29,683 nucleotides of DNA. Source: a virus. Position numbers and translations under genes: made by a program. Numbering within the stretch: the stretch's first letter is position 1; each line of letters opens with the position of its first letter. The DNA lies in the IMG/VR virus record IMGVR_UViG_3300021957_000202, positions 1-29,683 of that record; one strand, given 5' to 3'. Shown piece by piece: positions 20,568 through 27,605 of the stretch. Below the pieces are notes generated by a model. It did no database searches and was not told where the DNA came from. It worked only from the letters and a program-made list of their open reading frames with translations.

Positions 20568-20953
20568 CGCTTAATTCTTAAAATGTATTCCGAGCTGCTT
20601 ACATAAGTCTCTGTAGCTGGATCGTTATCTACGTCCAAATCTATAAACTGTATGCTATCTATTACTATGCCGTTAACGGTTCCCGTATAACGGTCTAAAG
20701 CTAGTCGTATTCTCTCCGTAAGGCTCGAAAGTGAGGCGTACGTTTCCGCTGCCGCTACTATGTCGTAGCGTATTTCGTCTAAAGTACTTACCCCGCTTTT
20801 AGTATCGCTGGGGCTGTTATCTTGTAGTACATATACAACAAAAGGAAAAGCCGCGCCCTGCGCTGCTATCTGTGGGTAAACTTTGTTACCTACTACCGCA
20901 GATACTCCCGCGTCCTCGGTTAGAATAGTATATATAGCTTTGCCTTCGTTCAT
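20564..20953 (-). CDS. Tail terminator / completion protein (DUF3168-like)
   Basis: 129 residues. The pattern AIYTILTEDAGVSAVVGNKVYPQIAAQGAAFPFVVY, followed by LDEIRYDIVAAAETYASLSSLTERIRLALD, is that of the DUF3168 tail completion family. These form the ring that ends tail polymerisation and joins tail to head. It lies between the HK97 gp10-like gene and the tail tube gene, as expected. Confidence 0.8.
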   Translation of the reverse strand: MNEGKAIYTILTEDAGVSAVVGNKVYPQIAAQGAAFPFVVYVLQDNSPSDTKSGVSTLDEIRYDIVAAAETYASLSSLTERIRLALDRYTGTVNGIVIDSIQFIDLDVDNDPATETYVSSSEYILRIKR

Positions 20954-21498
20954 TATCTACTGAGCTGGTATATGCTCTGCTTTAGTATTTTTTGCACCTC
21001 TCTTAATAGCTGTGCTTGTGTTTGTGCTGCGGCTTTCTTAAAGCCTTTCTCTGCGTAGTTTATGTTTTCTTTTTTGTCCGGTTTAGCTTTCGCTTTACCC
21101 CTTCCTAGCCCGTAGTTTACTATAGCTGCGTAATACCCGTCGAAAGTCTTACCCGCTCTTTTGCCAGTTCTAGCTCCTACATAACCTAAAAGAGCTCCCT
21201 TTTTTCTAGAAGGAAAAAACCCTATAGATTTTTTTAAGTTACCGCTTTTATAAGTTACTTCTTTATACTTACGCTTTGCAGGATCTTTAGCTCTTTTCGT
21301 TTGTATAGTTTTACTAAAGGCCTTTTTATTTTTACTACTTTTTATAGAAGTACTTACAGCTGTTACCATTGGCTTAGCTGCCTTTCTTATACCGGCCTTA
21401 AATTGTCTAGCTTTCTTACGGTCTATTTCTGCTAACCGTTCTAGCTTCATTAAGGCCTTTTCTAAACCTTCTACCTCAAAGTAAATTCCGTCCTTCAT
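20953..21498 (-). CDS. HK97 gp10-like head-tail completion protein
   Basis: 181 residues, strongly basic. It begins YFEVEGLEKALMKLERLAE, which is the start of HK97 gp10-family proteins, and continues with many lysines and arginines. The C-terminal half keeps GYYAAIVNYGLGRGKAK and EKGFKKAAAQTQAQ, typical of the family. It joins the connector to the tail tube. The neighbouring connector and terminator genes, each overlapping by 1 base, support the call. Confidence 0.85.
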   Translation of the reverse strand: MKDGIYFEVEGLEKALMKLERLAEIDRKKARQFKAGIRKAAKPMVTAVSTSIKSSKNKKAFSKTIQTKRAKDPAKRKYKEVTYKSGNLKKSIGFFPSRKKGALLGYVGARTGKRAGKTFDGYYAAIVNYGLGRGKAKAKPDKKENINYAEKGFKKAAAQTQAQLLREVQKILKQSIYQLSR

Positions 21499-21815
21499 TA
21501 GTCCCTTAACGTAGTGTCTAAGATTAAGTAACGCTCTCTACCTTCTAAGCTTACGCCTTCTATTTCGTAAGTGTTTCCGTCCCAAGTTATTTTAGTGGTA
21601 GCGTCTACGTCGCTGCGGTATCTAATCGTAAAGCGTACCTTATTAACGCTAGTAAGTCTAGAAGTCTCTTCGCCTTCCTTTACTGTGCGGTAGTCTATTT
21701 TAGCCCATACGTTACCCAGGTCGCTATACGTGCGTACGGCCTCGCCGAAGCTGTCCGTACTTACGCTAGCATTACGTAGCATTATCCTTCTATCTAACTT
21801 ACCCGGATCAATCAA
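21498..21815 (-). CDS. Head-tail joining protein (phage_H_T_join family)
   Basis: 105 residues. LDRRIMLRNASVSTDSFGEAVRTYSDLGNVWAKIDY and ITWDGNTYEIEGVSLEGRERYLIL are the two conserved halves of the head-closure family related to SPP1 gp16 and HK97 gp9. It forms the ring under the connector. It overlaps the connector gene by 8 bases and the gp10-like gene by 1. Confidence 0.88.
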   Translation of the reverse strand: MIDPGKLDRRIMLRNASVSTDSFGEAVRTYSDLGNVWAKIDYRTVKEGEETSRLTSVNKVRFTIRYRSDVDATTKITWDGNTYEIEGVSLEGRERYLILDTTLRD

Positions 21816-22398
21816 AGCGGAAAACTCTAAACGGGTTTAGCAAGTACTCGCTAGCTGTAGGTAAGCGGTGTACGCTGTCTACTCGCTTCTCATACATTTC
21901 CCCTATAATCAAAAGCATAGCCATTTTTATATTAGCCGGTACGTCCGAAGCTTGAGTATAGCCGCAGGTATAACGAATAATAACAGCGTTTACCGTGTCC
22001 TTTGTAGCTTGCCAGCCTTGGTCCGGCATTATACGCCCCGGCTCGCTTACTAGGTCGGTATTGTAGTCGCTAGCTGTTACGGTCTGCTCTGCTCCGCTGC
22101 CGTCTACATACTTAACGCTAGCTACGTTTTGTACTGGTCCTCTACTTAAATAGATTATATTTTTGTCCCCTTGGAACGGATCTACTCCCGTTTTATACAC
22201 CGGGAAGAAATCGTAAAATTCATCTATTACCGTAGTCAATAAGAACCGCCCTAAATAGTGCTCCGCTATTTGTGTCGAAGCTTCAATAAGTACCCCTAGC
22301 AAGGTGTCCTCGTCGCTAGAGTCTACGCGTAAATAATCCTTAACCTCTTGTACGGTTAAAGCTTTTAAAGTTGCTGGGGTTACTATACTGTAGCTCAT
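21808..22398 (-). CDS. Head-tail connector (HK97 gp6-like adaptor)
   Basis: 196 residues. LTVQEVKDYLRVDSSDEDTLLGVLIEASTQIAEHYLGR is the hallmark of the gp6/gp15-like DNA-packaging adaptor family, a helical bundle that docks beneath the portal. The C-terminal part (IKMAMLLIIGEMYEKRVDS) is the second conserved helix. It begins where the stop of the 66-residue gene overlaps (TAATG). Confidence 0.9.
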   Translation of the reverse strand: MSYSIVTPATLKALTVQEVKDYLRVDSSDEDTLLGVLIEASTQIAEHYLGRFLLTTVIDEFYDFFPVYKTGVDPFQGDKNIIYLSRGPVQNVASVKYVDGSGAEQTVTASDYNTDLVSEPGRIMPDQGWQATKDTVNAVIIRYTCGYTQASDVPANIKMAMLLIIGEMYEKRVDSVHRLPTASEYLLNPFRVFRFD

Positions 22399-22598
22399 TA
22401 CTTAGCTTTGCGGGTTGTTCTTTTTGTGGTCTTTTTGCTTACTGCTCTCTCAGCTTTAGCCGCTTTCTTCTCCTCTACTACCGAGCAAAAGCCAGCGTTT
22501 AAATAATCTTGAGCTACTGCAGTAGGCAGTACTTCTACTTGTCCTTTACGGTAGTAGAAGTCTGCCCCTGCTATAGCTTGGTTAAAAATAACCTTCAT
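22398..22598 (-). CDS. Small protein after the capsid gene
   Basis: 66 residues. The first half holds FYYRKGQVEVLPTAVAQDYLNAGFCSVV. The second half is a lysine/arginine-rich tail (KKAAKAERAVSKKTTKRTT) likely to contact nucleic acid or charged capsid surfaces. It starts 9 bases after the capsid gene and overlaps the connector start. Small proteins here are common in HK97-like phages. Function unknown. Confidence 0.6.
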   Translation of the reverse strand: MKVIFNQAIAGADFYYRKGQVEVLPTAVAQDYLNAGFCSVVEEKKAAKAERAVSKKTTKRTTRKAK

Positions 22599-22607
22599 AC
22601 AAACTTA

Positions 22608-23825
22608 TTAAGCTTGGATCAAGTGCTTTATAGCGCTTGACTGTAGTACGTTAGCGTCGATACGTCTGTAGCCGATGAAGCCCGTCGCGAGGGAATCAGC
22701 GAACCTTTCAGAAAGTCTTAAAATTTGTACGCCGCCCGCTTCGTGGATGTAGTACTGTGAAAGATCACCGAATAAGATAGACTTAACCCCGGTAGCTATG
22801 TCTGCCATATCTTCGTTAATGTAGACTGGCTTACCAAATAACATATCCGGCTCTCCTACGCTCATTCCCGGCACATAGGCGGGAAAATCATTTGTTTCCC
22901 CAAAACCGAGTATTCTAATAGCTTTAGCTGTGTTGCTATTCATCATCCAGCCCGCGTTAGGAGCGTTACGGTAAGAAGCATCTACACTATAGAAAAGGTC
23001 CATAGCTTCGCTAACTGTAACAGCAGTAGCAGAAGCAGCAGTCTTACCCAAGCTTGAGCCAGTTACTACACCTTGAGGCGCAGTAGTACCGTTACCACTA
23101 GTTAAACCTGCGTTAATACCTCTCTTTAAGCGGTTAGCCAATTGGCCACCTACGAAGCTAGCCAAATCAAAAGCGTTATCGCTCATTAACTGGTTTGATA
23201 CTTTTACCAAGCCCGAACCGTAAGTATAAGGATCAAACTTAACATTTGTAAAGTCCATATCGCTAACAGTTGCAGCAGTACCCTCTCCTAAGATAGCGGC
23301 TACTTGATCCACGTCGTCGTTAGCAGGTAAGTTAAACGCTTGGCCGTTTGCCGTGCGAATAACTGTAGCTACTTGCTCAATGTCCGATTTAAATAACTCG
23401 GTAGCGCTTATAAAGTCGCTCCAGTTTTCCGGTACTAAGAAACCGCCTAAACCGTCGTTACTAGTAATCTGCGTATCAGTACCGCCACCATCACGTAACT
23501 CTTGAATAGCGCGAGACTCTGCTGCGTTTAAGCCGTTAACACCCTTACGTAAGTAAGCGTTAAAAGCGTCGCGAGCTTCTACTTTAGCAGGTGCTGCGCT
23601 TTCGCGTACCTCGTCAGCTTTAGACGCTAATTCTTTTTTAAGCTCTTCAGCTTGCTCAATTCGTTTTACGCCGTTGCGTAATTCGTCTTGCTCTGCGTAC
23701 ATTGCATCAAATTGTACGTTTTCCTCAGTTGTTAGGTTACGTCCTTCTGCTTTAGCCGCAGAAAGTAAACCGTTCATTTGCTCGTTTAGAGCGCTGCGCT
23801 TTTCGCGCATTTGTTTAGCATTCAT
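22608..23825 (-). CDS. Major capsid protein, HK97 fold
   Basis: 405 residues. The N-terminal about 80 residues are helical and charged (RSALNEQMNGLLSAAKAEGRN, ELKKELASKADEVRES) and act as the scaffolding delta domain. The mature protein probably begins near residue 100-125, before GGFLVPENWSDFI. The rest is the HK97-fold body, with LVKVSNQLMSDNAFDLASFV and the C-terminal GFIGYRRIDANVL. The adjacent prohead protease should remove the delta domain. The start overlaps the protease stop by 11 bases. Confidence 0.95.
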   Translation of the reverse strand: MNAKQMREKRSALNEQMNGLLSAAKAEGRNLTTEENVQFDAMYAEQDELRNGVKRIEQAEELKKELASKADEVRESAAPAKVEARDAFNAYLRKGVNGLNAAESRAIQELRDGGGTDTQITSNDGLGGFLVPENWSDFISATELFKSDIEQVATVIRTANGQAFNLPANDDVDQVAAILGEGTAATVSDMDFTNVKFDPYTYGSGLVKVSNQLMSDNAFDLASFVGGQLANRLKRGINAGLTSGNGTTAPQGVVTGSSLGKTAASATAVTVSEAMDLFYSVDASYRNAPNAGWMMNSNTAKAIRILGFGETNDFPAYVPGMSVGEPDMLFGKPVYINEDMADIATGVKSILFGDLSQYYIHEAGGVQILRLSERFADSLATGFIGYRRIDANVLQSSAIKHLIQA

Positions 23826-25101
23826 CTTTTGCTAGTTTAATTAAATTTTCGTAAATACTATAATCTACTTTCTCCTCATTTTTCTCTCTCGCTTCCTTCG
23901 CTTCGCCTTCGCCGTTAGGCTCGGCGCTGCGTAGTCCGCTTGAGGCTGACGCGTAAGCCGGGTAAACTACGGCAGAAACGTCAAATAAAGAGCTTACGCT
24001 CTCTATATATCTTACGTGCTGGCCTTCCTCTAAGCGCCAGCTATCTTTATCTACAGTAAAGCCAAAACTTGACTGCGTTAAATCTCCTCTTTTATACAGC
24101 TCTAGTAAGTCGTTACCGTAGCTAGTGTTAGGCATCTCAAACCGATAGTAAAGGCCTTTATCGTCCTCGTTAACTTCTAACGTACCGCTAGCAGTTCTAG
24201 CTAGCAGGTAGTTACTATCGTGATTATAGAGCGCTCGTATATCGTCGTTAAGAGCGTTCTTAAAAGCTCCTGGTAGTATGATCTCCCTAAAGCCTCCTAA
24301 GTCCTCGCTCATTGAATTAAAAACACTAGCGTAACCTTCTACCGTTCTGCCCTCTACAGCTCGCGTTTCGCTCTCGTAGCTTCTTTGCTCTACTAGGTTC
24401 TCTTTACTGCGTACCTCTGCGCCGTCTACTTTCGTTAACGTGCTGAATAAGTGCGCTACTTTTAGAGGCGGTTTACGCTCAGTAAAAGCCTGCTCTTCGC
24501 TATCGTATTCGTAAATACTTATAAGCGCTGCCGGATCTTCCTCATTACCATTTACTTTAAAGCCGCTGTCGCTTTCTATTTGTCCGTTACGCTCTACTTC
24601 TACTATAACCCCTTGGCTACGTCCTCCGGAGCTATTCCAGCTTACGAAGTCCCCTACGTTTACCTCATCGGGTTCCGCTCGGTTTTCGTCTTCTTTGGTT
24701 ACTTCCTCTACGTCTTCCGATTTGCCGTAAGTTATAATTATCTCGGTAGCTGTTTCTTCTACCTTCTTTATATGGCGCTCGCTTTTTTCTTCTTTCATAT
24801 TGTTTAAGGTTCTTTCTGCCCAGCGGTGCATCTCATCACCGCCCCAAGCTGCGTACATTATAGAGCCGCATATTTGCTTACCGTCCTCGTCTTTAAAATT
24901 GCCTTGGTCGTAAACTTTAGCTCTAGATAAAAAGCTATAAATACGAGGTAAGCGCTGCTTAGTTATTGCCTCTTTATTAGCTATGATACGGGCGCTTTCC
25001 CAGCCTACCGGCGTACCGCAGTCGGTCCCTTCGTCCTCTCGGATCTTTAGAGCTCTCTTAGCGTTATCGGTTGCGGCTTGTGGGTAGTCAGTCCAGGGCA
25101 T
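23815..25101 (-). CDS. Three-domain prohead protease
   Basis: 428 residues, about twice the usual prohead protease. The first about 100 residues form a conserved phage module (WTDYPQAATDNAKRALKIRE, AITKQRLPRIYSFLSRAKVY, MYAAWGGDEMHRWAE). About 145-205 is a Tudor-like domain (VGDFVSWNSSGGRSQGVIVEV, NEEDPAALISIYEYD) resembling the hypervirulence-associated Tudor family. About 245-390 is the HK97-type serine protease, with H294 in ALYNHDSNYLLA and S344/S345 in QSSFGFTV; the family uses His and Ser about 50 apart. It cleaves the capsid delta domain during maturation. An ATG at residue 102 could start a shorter form without the first domain. Confidence 0.88.
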   Translation of the reverse strand: MPWTDYPQAATDNAKRALKIREDEGTDCGTPVGWESARIIANKEAITKQRLPRIYSFLSRAKVYDQGNFKDEDGKQICGSIMYAAWGGDEMHRWAERTLNNMKEEKSERHIKKVEETATEIIITYGKSEDVEEVTKEDENRAEPDEVNVGDFVSWNSSGGRSQGVIVEVERNGQIESDSGFKVNGNEEDPAALISIYEYDSEEQAFTERKPPLKVAHLFSTLTKVDGAEVRSKENLVEQRSYESETRAVEGRTVEGYASVFNSMSEDLGGFREIILPGAFKNALNDDIRALYNHDSNYLLARTASGTLEVNEDDKGLYYRFEMPNTSYGNDLLELYKRGDLTQSSFGFTVDKDSWRLEEGQHVRYIESVSSLFDVSAVVYPAYASASSGLRSAEPNGEGEAKEAREKNEEKVDYSIYENLIKLAKDEC

Positions 25102-26322
25102 TTAGTCGGCGTCTACGTTAGTATTGTCCTTTCCGCTTTGGACCATATTTAAAGGCTGTAGGTAAATGTCTCCACCCTCTACCGGGTTTAGGTTCTCTAG
25201 GTCCCTAATATCATTGACCGATAGCCAGCCCCATTGGCGGGCAGTAGCGTAAGCTTCATACCTTGCCTTTTGGTCCCCTCGCATTAACCCCTCTAGGGTA
25301 AAGTAAGCGTAGTAGTTACTCTCGTCCTCTCTAAATAGCTTACGGTTTAGCTCTACCTCCATACGTCTAACGTAAGGCTGTAGACAGTCCCTAACAAATA
25401 CTATACTTTGCTGCTCTACGTTAGCTCTAGTACTTGAATTTTCAAGGTCCGCTAAGTAGCTCGGAGGTATTCTAAAGATTCTAGCTATTTCGTTTACTTG
25501 GAATTTACGAGATTGTAAGAACTGGGCCGCCTCCGGATCTAGTCCGATTTTCTCGTACTTCATACCTTCCTCAAGTATGGCCGTAGAGTGCGCGTTACTA
25601 TTACCGGCTTGCGCTCGGTTCCAACTTGATTTAAGTCTTTTTATTATTTCGTTATCCAATCTACCGGGAGCAGTAATAACCCCGCCGGTATTTGCGCCAT
25701 TAGAGTAGAAGCGCGCGCCGTACTCTTGGGCCGCAAGCCCAATAGCTACGGCTTCGCGTGCTACCGTTATAGGGCTCTTACCCGTTAGGCCGTTAAAGCT
25801 TAACCCTACAAAGTGTAATACTTCGTAATCTAGGTACGTGTGCTTTTGGTCGAAAACGTAGACCTTTTCACCGTCTACTATTTTAACCTCTACTAATAAA
25901 GGATTAAGAGGCGTTAAAGATACGGGCCTGCCGGCTCCGTTCATTTCTATCTTTGCGTAGCTGTTACCGTGCAGTACCAAGTTAGCCGCCATAGCCTCAC
26001 GAAAAGTAAAGGTAGAGCTGACGCTATTAGGCTGTTCTGCTAATAGCTTTTGTATTGGATGGCCTACCGCTTTTACGCGGGTTTCACCGTCCGCTATATA
26101 TACGTTTAAAGGTATGCTAGCTATCGTTTCGCTTATGATCCTTACGGCTGCGTAAACAGCGCTAAAGGTTAGCGCGTTGTCTTCGCTTACTTGTACTCCC
26201 GTTTTGCTAGTACCAAAAAGCCCCGTAAGCCACGCAGCAGGATTAGCTAAACTAGTGCTGGGGTTTTCCGGGGAGCTTCTAAATAAGCGGCCTAAAAGGC
26301 CTGGGTTTTTATTTTCTGCCAA
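25102..26322 (-). CDS. Portal protein, HK97 family
   Basis: 406 residues. Clear portal family segments: AVYAAVRIISETIASIPLNVY (54-74), AMAANLVLHGNSYAKI (110-125), LEEGMKYEKIGLDPEAAQFL and EIARIFRIPPSYLADLENSS. It forms the dodecameric ring through which DNA enters. The start is TTG: the codon before it in frame is only two codons from a TAA stop, and no ATG is available until much later, so TTG is probably used. A good promoter element lies about 25 bases upstream, separating this gene from the small-gene cassette. Confidence 0.93.
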   Translation of the reverse strand: MAENKNPGLLGRLFRSSPENPSTSLANPAAWLTGLFGTSKTGVQVSEDNALTFSAVYAAVRIISETIASIPLNVYIADGETRVKAVGHPIQKLLAEQPNSVSSTFTFREAMAANLVLHGNSYAKIEMNGAGRPVSLTPLNPLLVEVKIVDGEKVYVFDQKHTYLDYEVLHFVGLSFNGLTGKSPITVAREAVAIGLAAQEYGARFYSNGANTGGVITAPGRLDNEIIKRLKSSWNRAQAGNSNAHSTAILEEGMKYEKIGLDPEAAQFLQSRKFQVNEIARIFRIPPSYLADLENSSTRANVEQQSIVFVRDCLQPYVRRMEVELNRKLFREDESNYYAYFTLEGLMRGDQKARYEAYATARQWGWLSVNDIRDLENLNPVEGGDIYLQPLNMVQSGKDNTNVDAD

Positions 26323-26345
26323 AGCTTAGAAATGTATACTTTATG

Positions 26346-26353
26346 CAAATATA
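26346..26353 (-). promoter_or_regulatory. Promoter -7 element before portal
   Basis: TATATTTG on the minus strand matches the Bacteroidota -7 consensus TAnnTTTG exactly. No TTTG is present 19-21 bases upstream, so the -33 side is weak. It lies 24 bases before the portal start and would restart transcription of the structural genes after the small-gene cassette. Confidence 0.5.
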
Positions 26354-26390
26354 CAAAAAAAAGTCTTTACTTCTTGTTTGGTTGCGTTTT

Positions 26391-26567
26391 TTATTGTATA
26401 GGTAGCCTAGTAATTTTAAACCGGTCATTCTCGTAGTAGTTGCACTTAGAGTTTATAACCTTCGTTAAAGTACTGTAGTTTAATTCTAAGGCCTTACAAG
26501 CTTTGGTAAGTGTTCTAAAGCCTTCTACCTTTCTAGAGCTCTTAGACTCTACTAAAATGATTCTCAT
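26391..26567 (-). CDS. Small basic protein, possible helix-turn-helix
   Basis: 58 residues. The centre FRTLTKACKALELNYSTLTKVINS has the shape of a short helix-turn-helix of the kind found in NUMOD1-like and phage DNA-binding proteins. Basic residues lie on both sides. Its start overlaps the stop of the preceding cysteine protein by ATGA. It is the last gene of the cassette, just before the portal promoter, so autoregulation is possible but unproven. Confidence 0.6.
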   Translation of the reverse strand: MRIILVESKSSRKVEGFRTLTKACKALELNYSTLTKVINSKCNYYENDRFKITRLPIQ

Positions 26568-26686
26568 ATAAATAATATAGCGTTATCGTATTCCTTTTCT
26601 ATGCAGGCAGCGCAGGCCTGCGGATCTTCTCCAGCTTCCGTATAAATAGCGCAAGCTTCGCAGTAGTAACCTATCTTAGTAGGCAT
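26564..26686 (-). CDS. Zinc-ribbon-like mini-protein
   Basis: 40 residues with two CxxC pairs, YYCEACAIY and QACAACIEKE, spaced 17 residues apart, a minimal zinc ribbon. It overlaps both neighbours. Such peptides often bind host transcription or translation proteins, but no target is visible here. Confidence 0.6.
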   Translation of the reverse strand: MPTKIGYYCEACAIYTEAGEDPQACAACIEKEYDNAILFI

Positions 26687-26825
26687 AACCTAAAAGAATG
26701 TACTGTATAAAGCTCATAGCTTTAAATAGTAGGTTCATAGCTGGGAAGAATAGCAGCCCGCTAGCTACTATTATTAAGAGCGTCCTCGCGTCTCTTTGGT
26801 CCTGGGTTATTACTTTCTTTTCCAT
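26676..26825 (-). CDS. Small membrane protein in the terL-portal cassette
   Basis: 49 residues. A charged N-terminus (MEKKVITQDQRDAR) leads to a hydrophobic segment TLLIIVASGLLFFPAMNLLF (17-36) and a second, weaker one at the C-terminus (FIQYILLGYAY). It overlaps the preceding gene by 16 bases and the zinc-ribbon gene by 11. It could act at the host membrane. It is not next to the lysis genes. Confidence 0.55.
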   Translation of the reverse strand: MEKKVITQDQRDARTLLIIVASGLLFFPAMNLLFKAMSFIQYILLGYAY

Positions 26826-27013
26826 TGCTTTAAATAAAATTTAGCTTTTTCTAAGCTGTTAAACTTGCGGCTTCCGTAGAAGCTTGGGGTATTCGGTAAG
26901 GCGGTAAAAGAGCCGGGCTGAGTCTCTAAGATCTCAGCGCCGGCGTATTGTATTACTCTCTTTAGTTTCATAAAGCCCTCTTTATATAGTATCTGCTTTT
27001 GCCAGTCTTGCAT
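26810..27013 (-). CDS. Small basic protein of unknown function
   Basis: 67 residues, beta-alpha in character: KRVIQYAGAEILETQPGSFTAL, then FYGSRKFNSLEKAKFYLKQWKRK. An ATG at residue 15 could be an alternative start, but the first ATG forms a TAATG overlap with the upstream gene and is preferred. No family is recognised. Confidence 0.6.
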   Translation of the reverse strand: MQDWQKQILYKEGFMKLKRVIQYAGAEILETQPGSFTALPNTPSFYGSRKFNSLEKAKFYLKQWKRK

Positions 27014-27138
27014 TACTTATAGTCTATATCTGAAATCATCCAAGCTAAAAATTCTCTTTCTTCTACGGTGTTTTTTAATTCGATATTATTTAACTCGTCT
27101 TGTAACCATTGTGGCATAGTGTTTTTTTCCTTTTTCAT
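27013..27138 (-). CDS. Small acidic protein of unknown function
   Basis: 41 residues (MKKEKNTMPQWLQDELNNIE..., then TVEEREFLAWMISDIDY). The leader ACAAAGAGCAAATG resembles that of the two short ORFs at 4975 and 5068. It follows the hairpin at 27155-27194 and ends by TAATG overlap. A real small gene is likely. Function unknown. Confidence 0.55.
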   Translation of the reverse strand: MKKEKNTMPQWLQDELNNIELKNTVEEREFLAWMISDIDYK

Positions 27139-27154
27139 TTGCTCTTTGTTTTAT

Positions 27155-27194
27155 ACCACCAAATCCCCCCGTTTATTTCAGCGGGGGGCGTGGT
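27155..27194 (-). terminator. Strong hairpin after the first cassette gene
   Basis: CCCCCCG and CGGGGGG form a 7-bp stem around a 10-base loop, extended by ACCAC/GTGGT beyond an unequal internal loop. It starts 14 bases after the stop of the 60-residue gene. No U-run follows, so it may be an attenuator or an RNA-stability element. Confidence 0.45.
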
Positions 27195-27208
27195 CGTTTA
27201 TCTTCTGC

Positions 27209-27391
27209 TTATCTTTCTTCGTTTCTTATAATATCTTTTAAATCTTGTAGCATTTCAACCGCTTGATTTGTTTTGCCGCTGTGGATATGGTTTAAAGCCA
27301 TTGTTAAAACGTCTGCATTGTCTGCGTCGCTAATGAATGGTAGGCTGTACTTTTTTTGGAAATCTTCTCTTGTTGTAGTGAAAGTAGTCAT
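27209..27391 (-). CDS. First cassette gene behind its own promoter, unknown function
   Basis: 60 residues (MTTFTTTREDFQKKY..., then LTMALNHIHSGKTNQAVEMLQDLKDIIRNEE), probably helical. It is preceded by a near-perfect promoter and an A-rich leader (AACAACAAAAACAAACAAT). A strong hairpin follows. Together these suggest it is transcribed separately and early, at a high level, like the 64-residue gene at 9871-10065. No domain is recognised. Confidence 0.65.
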   Translation of the reverse strand: MTTFTTTREDFQKKYSLPFISDADNADVLTMALNHIHSGKTNQAVEMLQDLKDIIRNEER

Positions 27392-27420
27392 ATTGTTTGT
27401 TTTTGTTGTTATTACTGATG

Positions 27421-27451
27421 TAAAGATACGGCTATTTTCTTTCTATGCAAA
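27421..27451 (-). promoter_or_regulatory. Promoter inside the terL-portal interval
   Basis: TTTG (27448-27451), a 19-base spacer and TATCTTTA (27421-27428) match the Bacteroidota TTTG-N19-TAnnTTTG consensus with one change. The GAAAATAGCCG before the -7 box is shared with the early promoter at 10097-10129. It lies within the end of the 57-residue gene and would drive the cassette. Confidence 0.6.
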
Positions 27452-27605
27452 CTTTCCCGTAAAAATTTTCATTTTTTTTTAGTGTATAACATTCTCCCTC
27501 TACCAATATATTAACGCAAGCCCCGCCATTACTGACCTGCGGAAAGGCTACTATTTTTTTATCCATTAAAAAAAAAGTTAGCTTTTTTGCTTCCTCTACC
27601 TTCAT
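27432..27605 (-). CDS. Small protein following terL
   Basis: 57 residues (MKVEEAKKLTFFLMDKKIVAF, GGACVNILVEGECYTLKKNEN). Its ATG shares a base with the terL stop (TAATG), so it is translated together with terL. It holds three cysteines and is otherwise beta-like. The promoter of the next gene is embedded in its 3' end. Function unknown. Confidence 0.55.
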   Translation of the reverse strand: MKVEEAKKLTFFLMDKKIVAFPQVSNGGACVNILVEGECYTLKKNENFYGKVCIERK

